Of a stretch of 64,000 nucleotides of DNA, positions 1 to 6,352 are shown piece by piece. Under the pieces are notes generated by a model. The model was not told the origin of the DNA and did no database searches. It saw nothing but the letters and a program-made list of their open reading frames with translations. Numbering within the stretch: the first letter of the stretch is position 1; each line of letters starts with the position of its first letter. Source of the DNA: Kiritimatiellia bacterium (lineage in GTDB: Bacteria > Verrucomicrobiota > Kiritimatiellia > UBA8416 > JADHWI01); assembly GCA_030744755.1 (NCBI GenBank), contig JASLPY010000007.1, positions 54,733-118,732 on the forward strand, given 5' to 3'. The translations under genes were made by a program, and so were the position numbers.

Positions 1-142
1 TGACGCGGACAATATCGCCCGCATCCAGTAGCCGCTTGACTCTATCGCGTGGCTTTGCGTAGGTGGTCAGGCACTGAAGAAGCCTCTGATAGTCAAAGAC
101 CTCTCTGTCAATCTGCTGCCTTATCTGCCCAATAGTTCGCAT
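1..142 (-). CDS. Partial N-terminus of AbiEi-like antitoxin / winged-helix regulator
   Basis: Reading the minus strand from an ATG at 142-140 gives 47 codons that run off the window edge. The peptide begins MRTIGQIRQQ, continues with an FDYQ segment, and then has KPRDRVKRLLDAGDIVRV. This resembles the N-terminal winged helix of type IV AbiEi-family antitoxins, which typically read 'F.Y.DL...Y..PRDKI.RL...G.IIRVKKGLYV'. In that family the winged helix binds inverted repeats upstream of its own gene and represses it, and the partner AbiEii is a nucleotidyltransferase toxin. An inverted repeat lies just upstream at 166-188. The C-terminal part and any toxin lie outside the window, so the family call rests on about 45 residues. 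Confidence 0.55.
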   Translation of the reverse strand, partial: MRTIGQIRQQIDREVFDYQRLLQCLTTYAKPRDRVKRLLDAGDIVRV

Positions 143-165
143 TTACTAATCCATTTTCAGCATGC

Positions 166-188
166 TATGTCCACGATCCATGGACATA
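166..188. promoter_or_regulatory. Inverted repeat upstream of AbiEi-like gene, candidate operator
   Basis: Perfect 8-bp arms TATGTCCA and TGGACATA are separated by 7 bases and sit 24-46 bases upstream of the AbiEi-like start codon. On the minus strand a TATTAT hexamer overlaps the arm nearer the promoter. AbiEi proteins are known to autoregulate through inverted repeats, so an operator role is plausible but inferred. Confidence 0.4.
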
Positions 189-360
189 ATACTACAAGAA
201 TAGGCATAAAAGGCAAGCGAAATTGACCTGCCCCCCCCCTCTGAAGCGAGCTAGTGCGCAGAGAAAAGGGGCCAATAGCCAATAAGGATTTTTCCTACGG
301 GGTCGGACCACGGCAAGAGCCTTCTGCGAAGCGATGTAGATCAATGCTGCCAGTGAGATC

Positions 361-490
361 TAAACGCGTGAGATTCTCCTTACCCCACAGCATGAGGTAT
401 TAGGCGCTAGGCAACTAGTGGTTAGGTCCTGCTAGTCCCTAGCAAACTAACGCCTAACACCTGCGATTTGCGCGACAGCGCAAAACGCTC
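361..490. repeat. Dispersed intergenic repeat, copy A
   Basis: The segment carries GAGATTCTCCTTACCCCACA, TTAGGCGCTAGG, then ACTAACGCCTAACACC and an imperfect hairpin GCGATTTGCGCG/CAGCGCAAAACGC. The same order of elements occurs at 15183-15400. Related pieces occur at 44042-44072 and, inverted, at 63908-64000. It has no coding potential. It fills most of the gap between the AbiEi-like gene and the VapBC-like pair. A GGGGTCGGACCACGG motif at 299-313, just upstream, is shared with the inverted repeats at 1409 and 4029. Confidence 0.6.
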
Positions 491-504
491 TCTACCCAAA
501 AGGC

Positions 505-532
505 TTGACCTGTGATCCGTAAGTGATACTAT
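505..532 (+). promoter_or_regulatory. Candidate sigma-70-type promoter for the VapBC-like pair
   Basis: TTGACC (505-510) and TACTAT (527-532) are separated by 16 bases and lie about 45 bases upstream of the antitoxin ATG at 578. A direct repeat TGATCCG brackets the -10 region (514 and 534 areas) and could be an antitoxin operator. Assignment is by consensus match only. Confidence 0.35.
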
Positions 533-577
533 ATGATCCGAGGTGTGACCCATATGCCGAACCACAAGGAGGCCAAA

Positions 578-835
578 ATGAAGTCATTGACGCTACACGC
601 GATGGATGATCAACTGGCGGATCAAATCAGGCGTCGAGCAAGCGAGATGTCGATAAGCATGAATGAGCTCGCCAAACGCGTTCTGGCTGAAGGCCTTGGG
701 ATCAAGACGCCGGCGAAGCCGCCTCATAGGGATGACTTTGCGCCATTCTGTGGAACCTGGAGCGAGCATGACCTCGAGGAGTTCAACCGCTGCGTGGCCG
801 ATATGGAAACAGTAGACGCAGAGGACTGGCGATGA
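578..835 (+). CDS. Ribbon-helix-helix antitoxin (VapB-like, FitA/Arc class)
   Basis: This 85-residue protein begins MKSLTLHAMDDQLADQIRRR. That is a typical ribbon-helix-helix start: a beta strand, then helices containing MSISMNELAKRVLAEGLG. The C-terminal half is acidic and aromatic (FAPFCGTWSEHDLEEFN), as expected for the toxin-binding tail of VapB-type antitoxins. The start at 578 is chosen because AAGGAGG lies at 566-572; an upstream in-frame ATG at 533 has no such site. The stop overlaps the start of the PIN-domain toxin by ATGA, indicating translational coupling. Its expected role is to neutralise the toxin and repress the operon. Confidence 0.8.
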   Translation: MKSLTLHAMDDQLADQIRRRASEMSISMNELAKRVLAEGLGIKTPAKPPHRDDFAPFCGTWSEHDLEEFNRCVADMETVDAEDWR

Positions 836-1221
836 AGAAGGTGCTTCTGGATACAAATGCATACACCGCGTTGCGGAGCGGCGATGAAAGCATCCTGGAT
901 GTGCTGGGACGAGCCGAAACGGTCTTTATGTCCGCCATCGTACTGGGGGAACTGCACGCCGGTTTCAAGGGGGGAAGCAAGGAGGCCGTGAACCGCGGAG
1001 AGCTTGAAGAATTCAACAGTCGGCCAACCGTACGGATCCTGCACGTCACCCAGGAGACCGCGGAAATCTTCGGGACGATCAAGCATCGCCTCAAAACAGC
1101 GGGAACACCCATTCCCGTCAACGACGTCTGGATCGCCGCTCACGCGACCGAAGCCGGCGCATTCCTCGTCACTCACGACGAACATTTCAACGCCGTTCCC
1201 GGCCTTCTGCTCTGGCAGTAA
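832..1221 (+). CDS. PIN-domain ribonuclease toxin (VapC-like)
   Basis: The protein has 129 residues, a usual VapC length. The first acidic residue is in KVLLDTNAYTAL, the conserved Glu in VLGELHAGF, and the C-terminal acidic pair in PVNDVWIAAHA and LVTHDEHF. These make a complete PIN metal-binding site. PIN toxins of VapC type cleave tRNA or rRNA in the cytoplasm. The start overlaps the antitoxin stop by four bases (ATGA). The cleavage target cannot be told from sequence. Confidence 0.85.
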   Translation: MKKVLLDTNAYTALRSGDESILDVLGRAETVFMSAIVLGELHAGFKGGSKEAVNRGELEEFNSRPTVRILHVTQETAEIFGTIKHRLKTAGTPIPVNDVWIAAHATEAGAFLVTHDEHFNAVPGLLLWQ

Positions 1222-1408
1222 GGCTCCACCCGCAACATCAGTCCCTATAAGAATTGATAAGCAATCGCTTTCCGGGAGTCGCCGCTGCAGAAAGGCTGGC
1301 CGCCCGGACTTCCGCAATAAGCAGGTAGTCGCCGCTATGCGAGATCGTGACACGGTTGGCCTCCACGTTCGCCGGAGGCGTATAGCGCCCATACAGCAGG
1401 TTCCCATC

Positions 1409-1458
1409 GCACTTATCTCCCTCCAAGCATGTGACTTACCGTGGTCCGACCCCTATGG
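1409..1458. repeat. Left copy of 50-bp inverted repeat
   Basis: The 50-base segment starting GCACTTATCTCCCTCCAAGC and ending CCCCTATGG is the reverse complement of 4029-4078 with a single mismatch. The two copies face each other across about 2.6 kb holding a secreted-protein gene and the XylR-type regulator. No transposase lies between them. The core GTGGTCCGACCCC also appears, in the opposite sense, at 299-313. Upstream, 1222-1408 shows no supported gene. Confidence 0.75.
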
Positions 1459-1499
1459 ATAACCGGCCAATAACGGCCGGACCTGAGCTAGCCGAAGGC

Positions 1500-2201
1500 C
1501 TACTTCCCGTAGATCAACGTCCCAGAGGTGGCGGGGTCGACGACTGTGCCTTGTACCGCGAATCCGTCGAAACCGACGAAGATTCCGCCGCCGATACCTC
1601 CTCCGTCGCCGACCTGTAAGTTGAGAGTCCAGGTATCGCTACTGGTGAGTGTAACCGGTGTTCCGAAAGAGAATGTCTCTACTCCGGCAGGGCCGCCCCA
1701 ATCCCCAGCCCCAGGATCGAGCGTTACTTGGCCGACTTGCCCGGCACTTGCCCCACTCAACGTCACGATAATTGGATAGGACCTATTAAGGTAGGTGCCG
1801 TTGAAGTTGCCGCTGCCGTTGAAGTGCTGACGACCCAGAATGACATCTGAAATCTGCACGGCCGCGCCAGTCACGGTCAGGGGGATGTCAACATTCCATT
1901 CGCCGTTATTGATGTTAACGCTCGGGGCATAGTGGCCGGTCGCATTCGGCGTCGTGAAAAGCGAGTGGGTAGGGCTCTGGCTGGCGCCGCTCAGAGAAGA
2001 CGGACCGGTTAGACTGTTCTCAGTCGTGTAGGTAATATTGCTGAGCGTAGAACCGTCGTTTGATGTGCCGTCGAATCCGGTTTCAAGCAAGACGTCGGCG
2101 TTCGCCGAGGTGGCTGCAAGAACTAGGGTCGCCATCGCCACGGCGACGAGGGCCATTACGATGTTGGTTCGGTTTCTTGTAATGATTATTGATTTCTTCA
2201 T
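1500..2201 (-). CDS. Secreted hypothetical protein, beta-rich
   Basis: The protein has 233 residues with a clear signal peptide: a basic N-terminus (MKKSIIITRNR), a hydrophobic core (IVMALVAVAMATLVLAA) and a likely cleavage after SANA. The mature part is rich in Gly, Ser, Thr and Asn, with alternating strand-like segments, and resembles the carbohydrate-binding or jelly-roll-type secreted proteins common in PVC bacteria. No catalytic motif was recognised. PVC proteins of this kind often end in a PEP-CTERM sorting helix, but this one ends in TSGTLIYGK with no PEP motif, transmembrane helix or basic tail, so it is not a PEP-CTERM protein as read. It lies between the two 50-bp inverted repeats. 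Confidence 0.6.
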   Translation of the reverse strand: MKKSIIITRNRTNIVMALVAVAMATLVLAATSANADVLLETGFDGTSNDGSTLSNITYTTENSLTGPSSLSGASQSPTHSLFTTPNATGHYAPSVNINNGEWNVDIPLTVTGAAVQISDVILGRQHFNGSGNFNGTYLNRSYPIIVTLSGASAGQVGQVTLDPGAGDWGGPAGVETFSFGTPVTLTSSDTWTLNLQVGDGGGIGGGIFVGFDGFAVQGTVVDPATSGTLIYGK

Positions 2202-2867
2202 TCTCTTTGCTCCAATCTTGATCTTACTTCTGCTCTGTTAACTTGCGTGCAATACAGCCCGCTCACGCGAGCAAACCGATATCCGGCATCAGTTGATCAT
2301 AGGCAGGGGCCTCCTTTCGGAGTTGGGGGTAGAAGAGAAAGGGTTTCGTGTGTTGGGTGTCGCATGCGGGGGCCCAATCGTGACCCGCCATCGTCCACCG
2401 GTCTTCCGGTCGGTTGACGAGGTTGAACGGTCGCAAAGGAAGCAGCGACGTATCTCCGACGTGTCGCGGCGAAACGAAGCAAAGACGGAGACGTCGCAGG
2501 AGGGGCACGCCTCGGATGCGTGCCTACTGTCGGCCGCCCCACTCACCGCCGGACTCCCGAGGCCGAGGGAAGACCTCAGTCGAGAGAGAGAGAGAGAGAG
2601 AGAGCTAGGGACGTGCCAAATGGCGGGCGGTCTTTCTAGTGCGGCGTTCTGTGTGTATGCAGCAAACATCTGGTCCTCTCACAGGTTCCCGATTGGCAAG
2701 GGCAGCCCTGTACTGTTCAAACCCTCCCTTTCAACTGTGTATTCTGCGCCGGTTGGTTCTTTTAGGCAACTAGTGATTCAGATTTTTCTTATCGCAATTT
2801 GGATTCTGTCGACTACAGTTGATCATGGAGTATGTTAGACAACGACAGTCGACAAGAGGACATAGCC
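2202..2867. other. Non-coding gap with GA microsatellite
   Basis: About 660 bases separate the secreted protein and the XylR-type regulator, which are divergent. Open frames here are composition-driven and have no ribosome binding site or recognisable protein content. A (GA)11.5 run occupies 2582-2604. The rest presumably holds the divergent promoters; no convincing -35/-10 pair was picked out. Confidence 0.5.
2582..2604. repeat. GA dinucleotide microsatellite, 23 bases
   Basis: An uninterrupted alternating GAGA tract of 23 bases lies in the long intergenic region, about 260 bases upstream of the XylR-type regulator start. Confidence 0.95.
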
Positions 2868-4025
2868 ATGCCCAGAAAGAAGAAAAGGATCGCTGTTGCT
2901 ACGGAGTTTTACCCCTTGCGCAAACATTATGACCTGATTCACGGGGTTCAGAAATTTGCCGAGGCTCAAGACAATTGGGAGCTTGACATCGGCCCTTATC
3001 CTGAGGCGCGCAAGAACTTCAGTAAACGCTTTGACGGAGTCGTTGGGCGCATCAGCGCGGAGACGCTGGCCGCCGCTCGCGCCGCCGGGATCCCCGTGGT
3101 AAACACCCATATCCAATCCTCTACCGTCGAAGGGGTGCCCCATGTGCTGATTGACAGTTATAAGGCGGGGCGAATGGCTGCTGAACATCTGATTGCCCGT
3201 GGACTGCGCCGCATCGTCTACATAAGCATACGCGGGAGTTTGGCCAATAATGAGAACTGCAAGGGGGTCGCAGCCGTAGCCAAGGAACAGGGTTGCGCCT
3301 GTAGTCGCTTCTACGTCAACCGCATTTTTTGGAGCTCGTCTCTTCAGCAAAGGCAGTTCGTGGCAACGCTGACCAAGGCCGCGCAGGACTGGCAAGCGCC
3401 GCTCGGTATTGCGACCTTTGAGGATCACCTTGGCCGCAGCGCGGTTACCGAGGTACAAGAGCTCGGCTGGTCCGTGCCCCAGGACATCGCGGTGATCTCC
3501 GCCGGCAACGACGAAATCCACTGCTGTAACCTCTTCCCGACGCTGTCGAGCATCGACCTGGGCTATGAGCAGAACGGTTACGAAGCCGCCCGTTTACTGG
3601 AGGAGCTGATGCTCGGGAAGGCTCCGCCGGAGGAGACGATCCTGGTTCCGCCGAAGGAATTGGTTCTGCGCCAAACCAGCGACGTGTTCGCGGTCACCGA
3701 TCCAAGGGTCTCCCGGGCGCTGCGCTTTCTGGCCGACAACTCTCATTGCGAGATTTCCGTCGGTGACGTCGCCGCAGTGGCGGGCATCAACCGGCAGAAC
3801 CTCAACCGGCTATTCAACCGTCATATTGGCCACAGTATCAACAGGGAGCTGATCCGCCTGCGGATCGAGGCCTTCAAGCGTCTGCTGGTGGAATCCGACA
3901 TGCCGCTCAAAAAGGCCGGTGCGCAGGCCGGCTTCGGCTCCGAATCACAAGTCTACCGCGTCTTCAAACGTCTCAACGGCATGACCCCCGCCGAGTATCG
4001 GGAAAAGCGGCAGTTGGAGCGATAA
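2868..4025 (+). CDS. XylR-type transcriptional regulator (LacI-like sensor, AraC DNA-binding domain)
   Basis: The protein has 385 residues from ATG 2868, chosen for AAGAGGA at 2854-2860; an ATG at 2832 has a poorly spaced site. Residues about 5-265 form a periplasmic-binding-protein-like sugar sensor, with GVVGRIS, DSYKAGRMAAEHLIARG and AVISAGNDEIHCCNLFPTLSSID. Residues about 280-380 hold two AraC-type helix-turn-helices, with ISVGDVAAVAGINRQNLNRL and PLKKAGAQAGFGSESQVYRV, ending in the family signature MTPAEYR. XylR-type proteins activate xylose or xylan genes on sugar binding. The nearby CE15, GH39 and GH127 genes fit that role. A partial second copy of its sensor region lies at 4930-5000. 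Confidence 0.85.
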   Translation: MPRKKKRIAVATEFYPLRKHYDLIHGVQKFAEAQDNWELDIGPYPEARKNFSKRFDGVVGRISAETLAAARAAGIPVVNTHIQSSTVEGVPHVLIDSYKAGRMAAEHLIARGLRRIVYISIRGSLANNENCKGVAAVAKEQGCACSRFYVNRIFWSSSLQQRQFVATLTKAAQDWQAPLGIATFEDHLGRSAVTEVQELGWSVPQDIAVISAGNDEIHCCNLFPTLSSIDLGYEQNGYEAARLLEELMLGKAPPEETILVPPKELVLRQTSDVFAVTDPRVSRALRFLADNSHCEISVGDVAAVAGINRQNLNRLFNRHIGHSINRELIRLRIEAFKRLLVESDMPLKKAGAQAGFGSESQVYRVFKRLNGMTPAEYREKRQLER

Positions 4026-4028
4026 GGT

Positions 4029-4078
4029 CCATAGGGGTCGGACCACGGTAGGTCACATGCTTGGAGGGAGATAAGTGC
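4029..4078. repeat. Right copy of 50-bp inverted repeat
   Basis: Reverse complement of 1409-1458, 49 of 50 bases identical by eye. It begins 4 bases after the XylR-type stop codon and ends just before the minus-strand PIN gene. It contains the GGGGTCGGACCACGG motif also found at 299-313. Confidence 0.75.
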
Positions 4079-4087
4079 ATATTCGAC

Positions 4088-4486
4088 CTACGTTGCTTCG
4101 ATCGCCCAGAAGTGAGTGGGAGAGACAATCAAGATGTCTCCTGTCTTCTTCAGATCAAGCAAGTCTTTATCTCCTGTAATGATGCATTCACAATTTCCCG
4201 ACATTGCCGTGGCAATGATATTGTCATCATCTGGATCTCGAGAAACAGGAGAAGGAAGAGTTTGAGTGGCTACAATTGAACAACGTGACTTCAACAGGCT
4301 GACAGCGGCATGAGCTTCTCGCGCTGTAAACTTGAATTCGTCGGTTAGCTTGTCTTTCAGCTCGTCGAGTATGAACTTTGAAAGAACAACATCGTGATTG
4401 AGTACGCAGTGCTCAAGAAGCTCGTTGCATACACCGTGAGAAATGAACGCGGCAATGAGAACATTTGTGTCTATCACTAGTCTCAT
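4088..4486 (-). CDS. PIN-domain toxin, COG1569-like
   Basis: The protein has 132 residues and begins MRLVIDTNVLIAAFISHG, the typical start of the 'putative toxin-antitoxin toxin component, PIN family'. The acidic residues of the PIN active site are seen as D6 in VIDTN, the Glu in FILDELKDKL, the DPDDDNIIATA segment, and the terminal D in ITGDKDLL. It is predicted to be a cytoplasmic endoribonuclease. Its ATG overlaps the stop of the upstream ribbon-helix-helix gene by four bases on the same strand, so the two form an operon. The fold is clear; the RNA target is unknown. Confidence 0.85.
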   Translation of the reverse strand: MRLVIDTNVLIAAFISHGVCNELLEHCVLNHDVVLSKFILDELKDKLTDEFKFTAREAHAAVSLLKSRCSIVATQTLPSPVSRDPDDDNIIATAMSGNCECIITGDKDLLDLKKTGDILIVSPTHFWAIEAT

Positions 4487-4701
4487 GATACGCGATCGAA
4501 CACATCTTGATCGGTATAGACTCCGTTTGCGGAAGCCTTGCTCATCATCGACTTGCGCATAGATCGAAATCGGCGAATGAATAGATAGTCGCGAAGAGAC
4601 TCTCTAACGATATCGCTTCTAGAGACTCCATCCTCCCGTGACAATTTCTCGAGTTCTGATTTCATCTGTTCAGGAACGCTTATGGTTATCGTACTTCTCA
4701 T
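4483..4701 (-). CDS. Ribbon-helix-helix antitoxin (CopG family)
   Basis: The protein has 72 residues. MRSTITISVPEQMKSELEKL and DGVSRSDIVRESLRDYLF give the strand-helix-turn-helix pattern of CopG/MetJ-type repressors, followed by a basic helix and an acidic tail (DQDVFDRVS) likely to bind the PIN toxin. AGAGAGG precedes the start with good spacing. The upstream region carries direct repeats suitable for operator binding (see 4721-4754). Confidence 0.85.
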   Translation of the reverse strand: MRSTITISVPEQMKSELEKLSREDGVSRSDIVRESLRDYLFIRRFRSMRKSMMSKASANGVYTDQDVFDRVS

Positions 4702-4720
4702 ACAAACACCTCTCTTTATC

Positions 4721-4754
4721 CTGTAATAAAATATAGTACAGCTGTAATAAAGTC
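4721..4754 (-). promoter_or_regulatory. Promoter with direct-repeat operator for RHH-PIN pair
   Basis: CTGTAATAAA is repeated at 4721-4730 and 4742-4751, 21 bp (two helical turns) apart. On the minus strand TTGACT (4754-4749) and TATTTT about 17 bases downstream form a plausible -35/-10 pair lying over these repeats. Two half sites spaced by two turns match how RHH antitoxin dimers bind cooperatively. Function is inferred. Confidence 0.5.
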
Positions 4755-4929
4755 AACATATTTGAGCTTTCTGCGTTGCCGATACCACTCGTCCCCCTTT
4801 GAATTCTGCCGATACGATAAATCCGCCCTGTTCGCGCAGGCGCTTAGACCTCTCCTGGATTCTGAGGATCAGGACGCAGTCGTCAATGATGACGAAAATC
4901 AAACGATAGTCACCAACCCGGTACTGCAG
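4753..4929 (-). pseudogene. Remnant of RelE/ParE-family toxin gene
   Basis: Translating the minus strand from 4929 gives LQYRVGDYRLIFVIIDDCVL followed by ILRIQERSKRLRE. The block YRVGDYRLIF.I.DD.VLIL is the central beta-sheet signature of RelE/ParE toxins, normally followed by GHRREVY. Here the N-terminal third is missing, because the frame is joined at 4930 to an unrelated XylR-like fragment. The C-terminal part does not match the expected ending before a stop at 4755-4753. No start codon or antitoxin is present. It is best read as a decayed toxin gene. Confidence 0.45.
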
Positions 4930-5000
4930 TTATTCCCGACCCTGTCGAGTATCGATCTGGGCTATGAACAGAACGGTTACGAAGCCGCCCGCTTGCCGGC
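4930..5000 (+). pseudogene. Fragment of a second XylR-type regulator gene
   Basis: The plus-strand translation LFPTLSSIDLGYEQNGYEAA is nearly identical to the sensor domain of the regulator at 2868 (bases about 3531-3601), with only a few substitutions over about 70 bases. Homology starts abruptly at 4930 and stops near 5000, with no helix-turn-helix part. It lies just beyond the 3' end of the CE15 gene. It looks like a relic of a duplicated regulator or of a recombination event. Confidence 0.7.
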
Positions 5001-5029
5001 GTCCCTGATGCGGAGGAGGGGGAAGAGTC

Positions 5030-6265
5030 CTATGGTGCAGCCCAGTCAACGGGTAATTTCGCTTCGGGATAGGTCAGGGCGCTGAAACTCCGTTTCGACT
5101 TCTTCTGGTAGAATATCCAGTCGGCGAAATCCAAGAGGGCCAGCCAGTCCTCTCCCTTCTGGGCGTGGCCGCCATCGCGCCAGGAAATCCCCTGTTTGCC
5201 CTTGGCATCGAGCCAGTCGAAAACCTTGTTCGCCGCTCGGTAGGTCAACTCAGTTCCATAGGGGTTGGCCCAGTAGTCCTGGCGGGCGTGGGCGTTGAAC
5301 ATGGCGCGGGGTGCGATGAGGGCCTTGGCGGTATGCGCATCATAGGGCAGGCGATCCTCTTTACCGCCAAACTGAAAGAAGCGGGCGTGCCACCAATGGG
5401 GAAACTGCTTCTTGTGCAGGATGAGTCGCTGCTGCCTCTGGCCTTCTTCGAAATAGCGCAGACTGCCCGTGCCACCGGTGCCCGATGAATTGGGCGCGGT
5501 TATGGCAATACGCTCATCGTAGATACCGGCGCACAGCGCTGTCTTGCCGCCACGGGAATGCCCCGTCACGACGATACTATCCATGTCCACGAGTTCGAGC
5601 CTGTCCAGCGCATCGATCGTTAGGCTGTGGCCCCAGGCCCAGGCGGCAATCGTCCCCCAGTCGTAATCAGGGTAGAGCGCCAACACGCCCTTGTTGCGGT
5701 TGTTCGCTTTGTCATCGGCAATGTCGGTGCGCATAAAGAGACAGAGCAGGTACCCGCGGTTGACTGCCTCTTCTGCTGCCGCCCTGTCATACCTGTTCGA
5801 GGCGAAGAAGGCCCAGGTGTTCTTGATGATTACCGGCACGCGCTTGAGTTCGTTCGGTCGGATGAGTTCAAAGCGGACCGTCGCCTTCTTCCCATTTCGC
5901 TCCAGGCTGATGGCGTAGCGTTCTTGAAAGGCCTTGCCGGCAAATACCGACTTTGATTCGAGTTTCTCCAGTCCGACATCTTTCGGCAGGGGCGGGCGTT
6001 CGCCGAATTGATAGTATGCCATCATCGCCTTGAGATAGTGGCGCTGTGCCGGCCACTCGGCTTTGGTCGTCAGCCGAGTGCCGTCAGACTTGACGAAGGG
6101 ATCGGGCATGCCGCTGTGCACCGGGAGTTCGCCTACCGGCGGAAAGGTATAGGTCTTCGTCGGTTTGGCCTCCGGCGGCGCGGCGCAGAGCACCAGCGGC
6201 GCTGATAGGCTTGTCAGCAAGAAGGCACCCGCCGCAACAAGCGTATCTATCGAGAATCTCTTCAT
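5030..6265 (-). CDS. CE15-like glucuronoyl / acetylxylan esterase, exported
   Basis: The protein has 411 residues from ATG 6265, which starts a classical signal peptide (MKRFSIDTLVAAGAFLLTSLSA, cleavage near residue 28). The alpha/beta-hydrolase core carries the nucleophile Ser237 in VTGHSRGGKTAL, matching the bacterial variant of the CE15 G.SR.GK motif, and a catalytic His367 in WRDGGHAQKGEDW. CE15 enzymes cleave the ester between 4-O-methyl-glucuronic acid of xylan and lignin alcohols; relatives act as xylan deacetylases. It is the last gene of a minus-strand cluster with GH39 and GH127, consistent with glucuronoxylan breakdown outside the cytoplasm. An in-frame start at 6337 would add an unlikely leader. 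Confidence 0.8.
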   Translation of the reverse strand: MKRFSIDTLVAAGAFLLTSLSAPLVLCAAPPEAKPTKTYTFPPVGELPVHSGMPDPFVKSDGTRLTTKAEWPAQRHYLKAMMAYYQFGERPPLPKDVGLEKLESKSVFAGKAFQERYAISLERNGKKATVRFELIRPNELKRVPVIIKNTWAFFASNRYDRAAAEEAVNRGYLLCLFMRTDIADDKANNRNKGVLALYPDYDWGTIAAWAWGHSLTIDALDRLELVDMDSIVVTGHSRGGKTALCAGIYDERIAITAPNSSGTGGTGSLRYFEEGQRQQRLILHKKQFPHWWHARFFQFGGKEDRLPYDAHTAKALIAPRAMFNAHARQDYWANPYGTELTYRAANKVFDWLDAKGKQGISWRDGGHAQKGEDWLALLDFADWIFYQKKSKRSFSALTYPEAKLPVDWAAP

Positions 6266-6352
6266 TGTCACTTCTTCGTCTACTAGATGATTATCATCTA
6301 TCACTGATGGGCATTTGCTTTCACAACCACTCAGCATTTCTGCTTTTGTGAG

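Noticed and set aside
230..240. Run of nine C residues as a possible phase-variable tract
   Set aside because: It is in non-coding sequence away from any promoter element I can support.
1238..1426. Minus-strand frame starting MEGDKCDGNLLYGRY
   Set aside because: Its start lies in the 50-bp inverted repeat, and the same MEGDKC start appears at 4061 in the other copy. Part could be a gene relic, but no family was recognised, so it is not listed as a gene.
2293..2838. Plus-strand frame of 181 codons across the GA tract
   Set aside because: The protein contains a run of alternating Arg-Glu from the microsatellite and otherwise shows no protein-like content or ribosome binding site.
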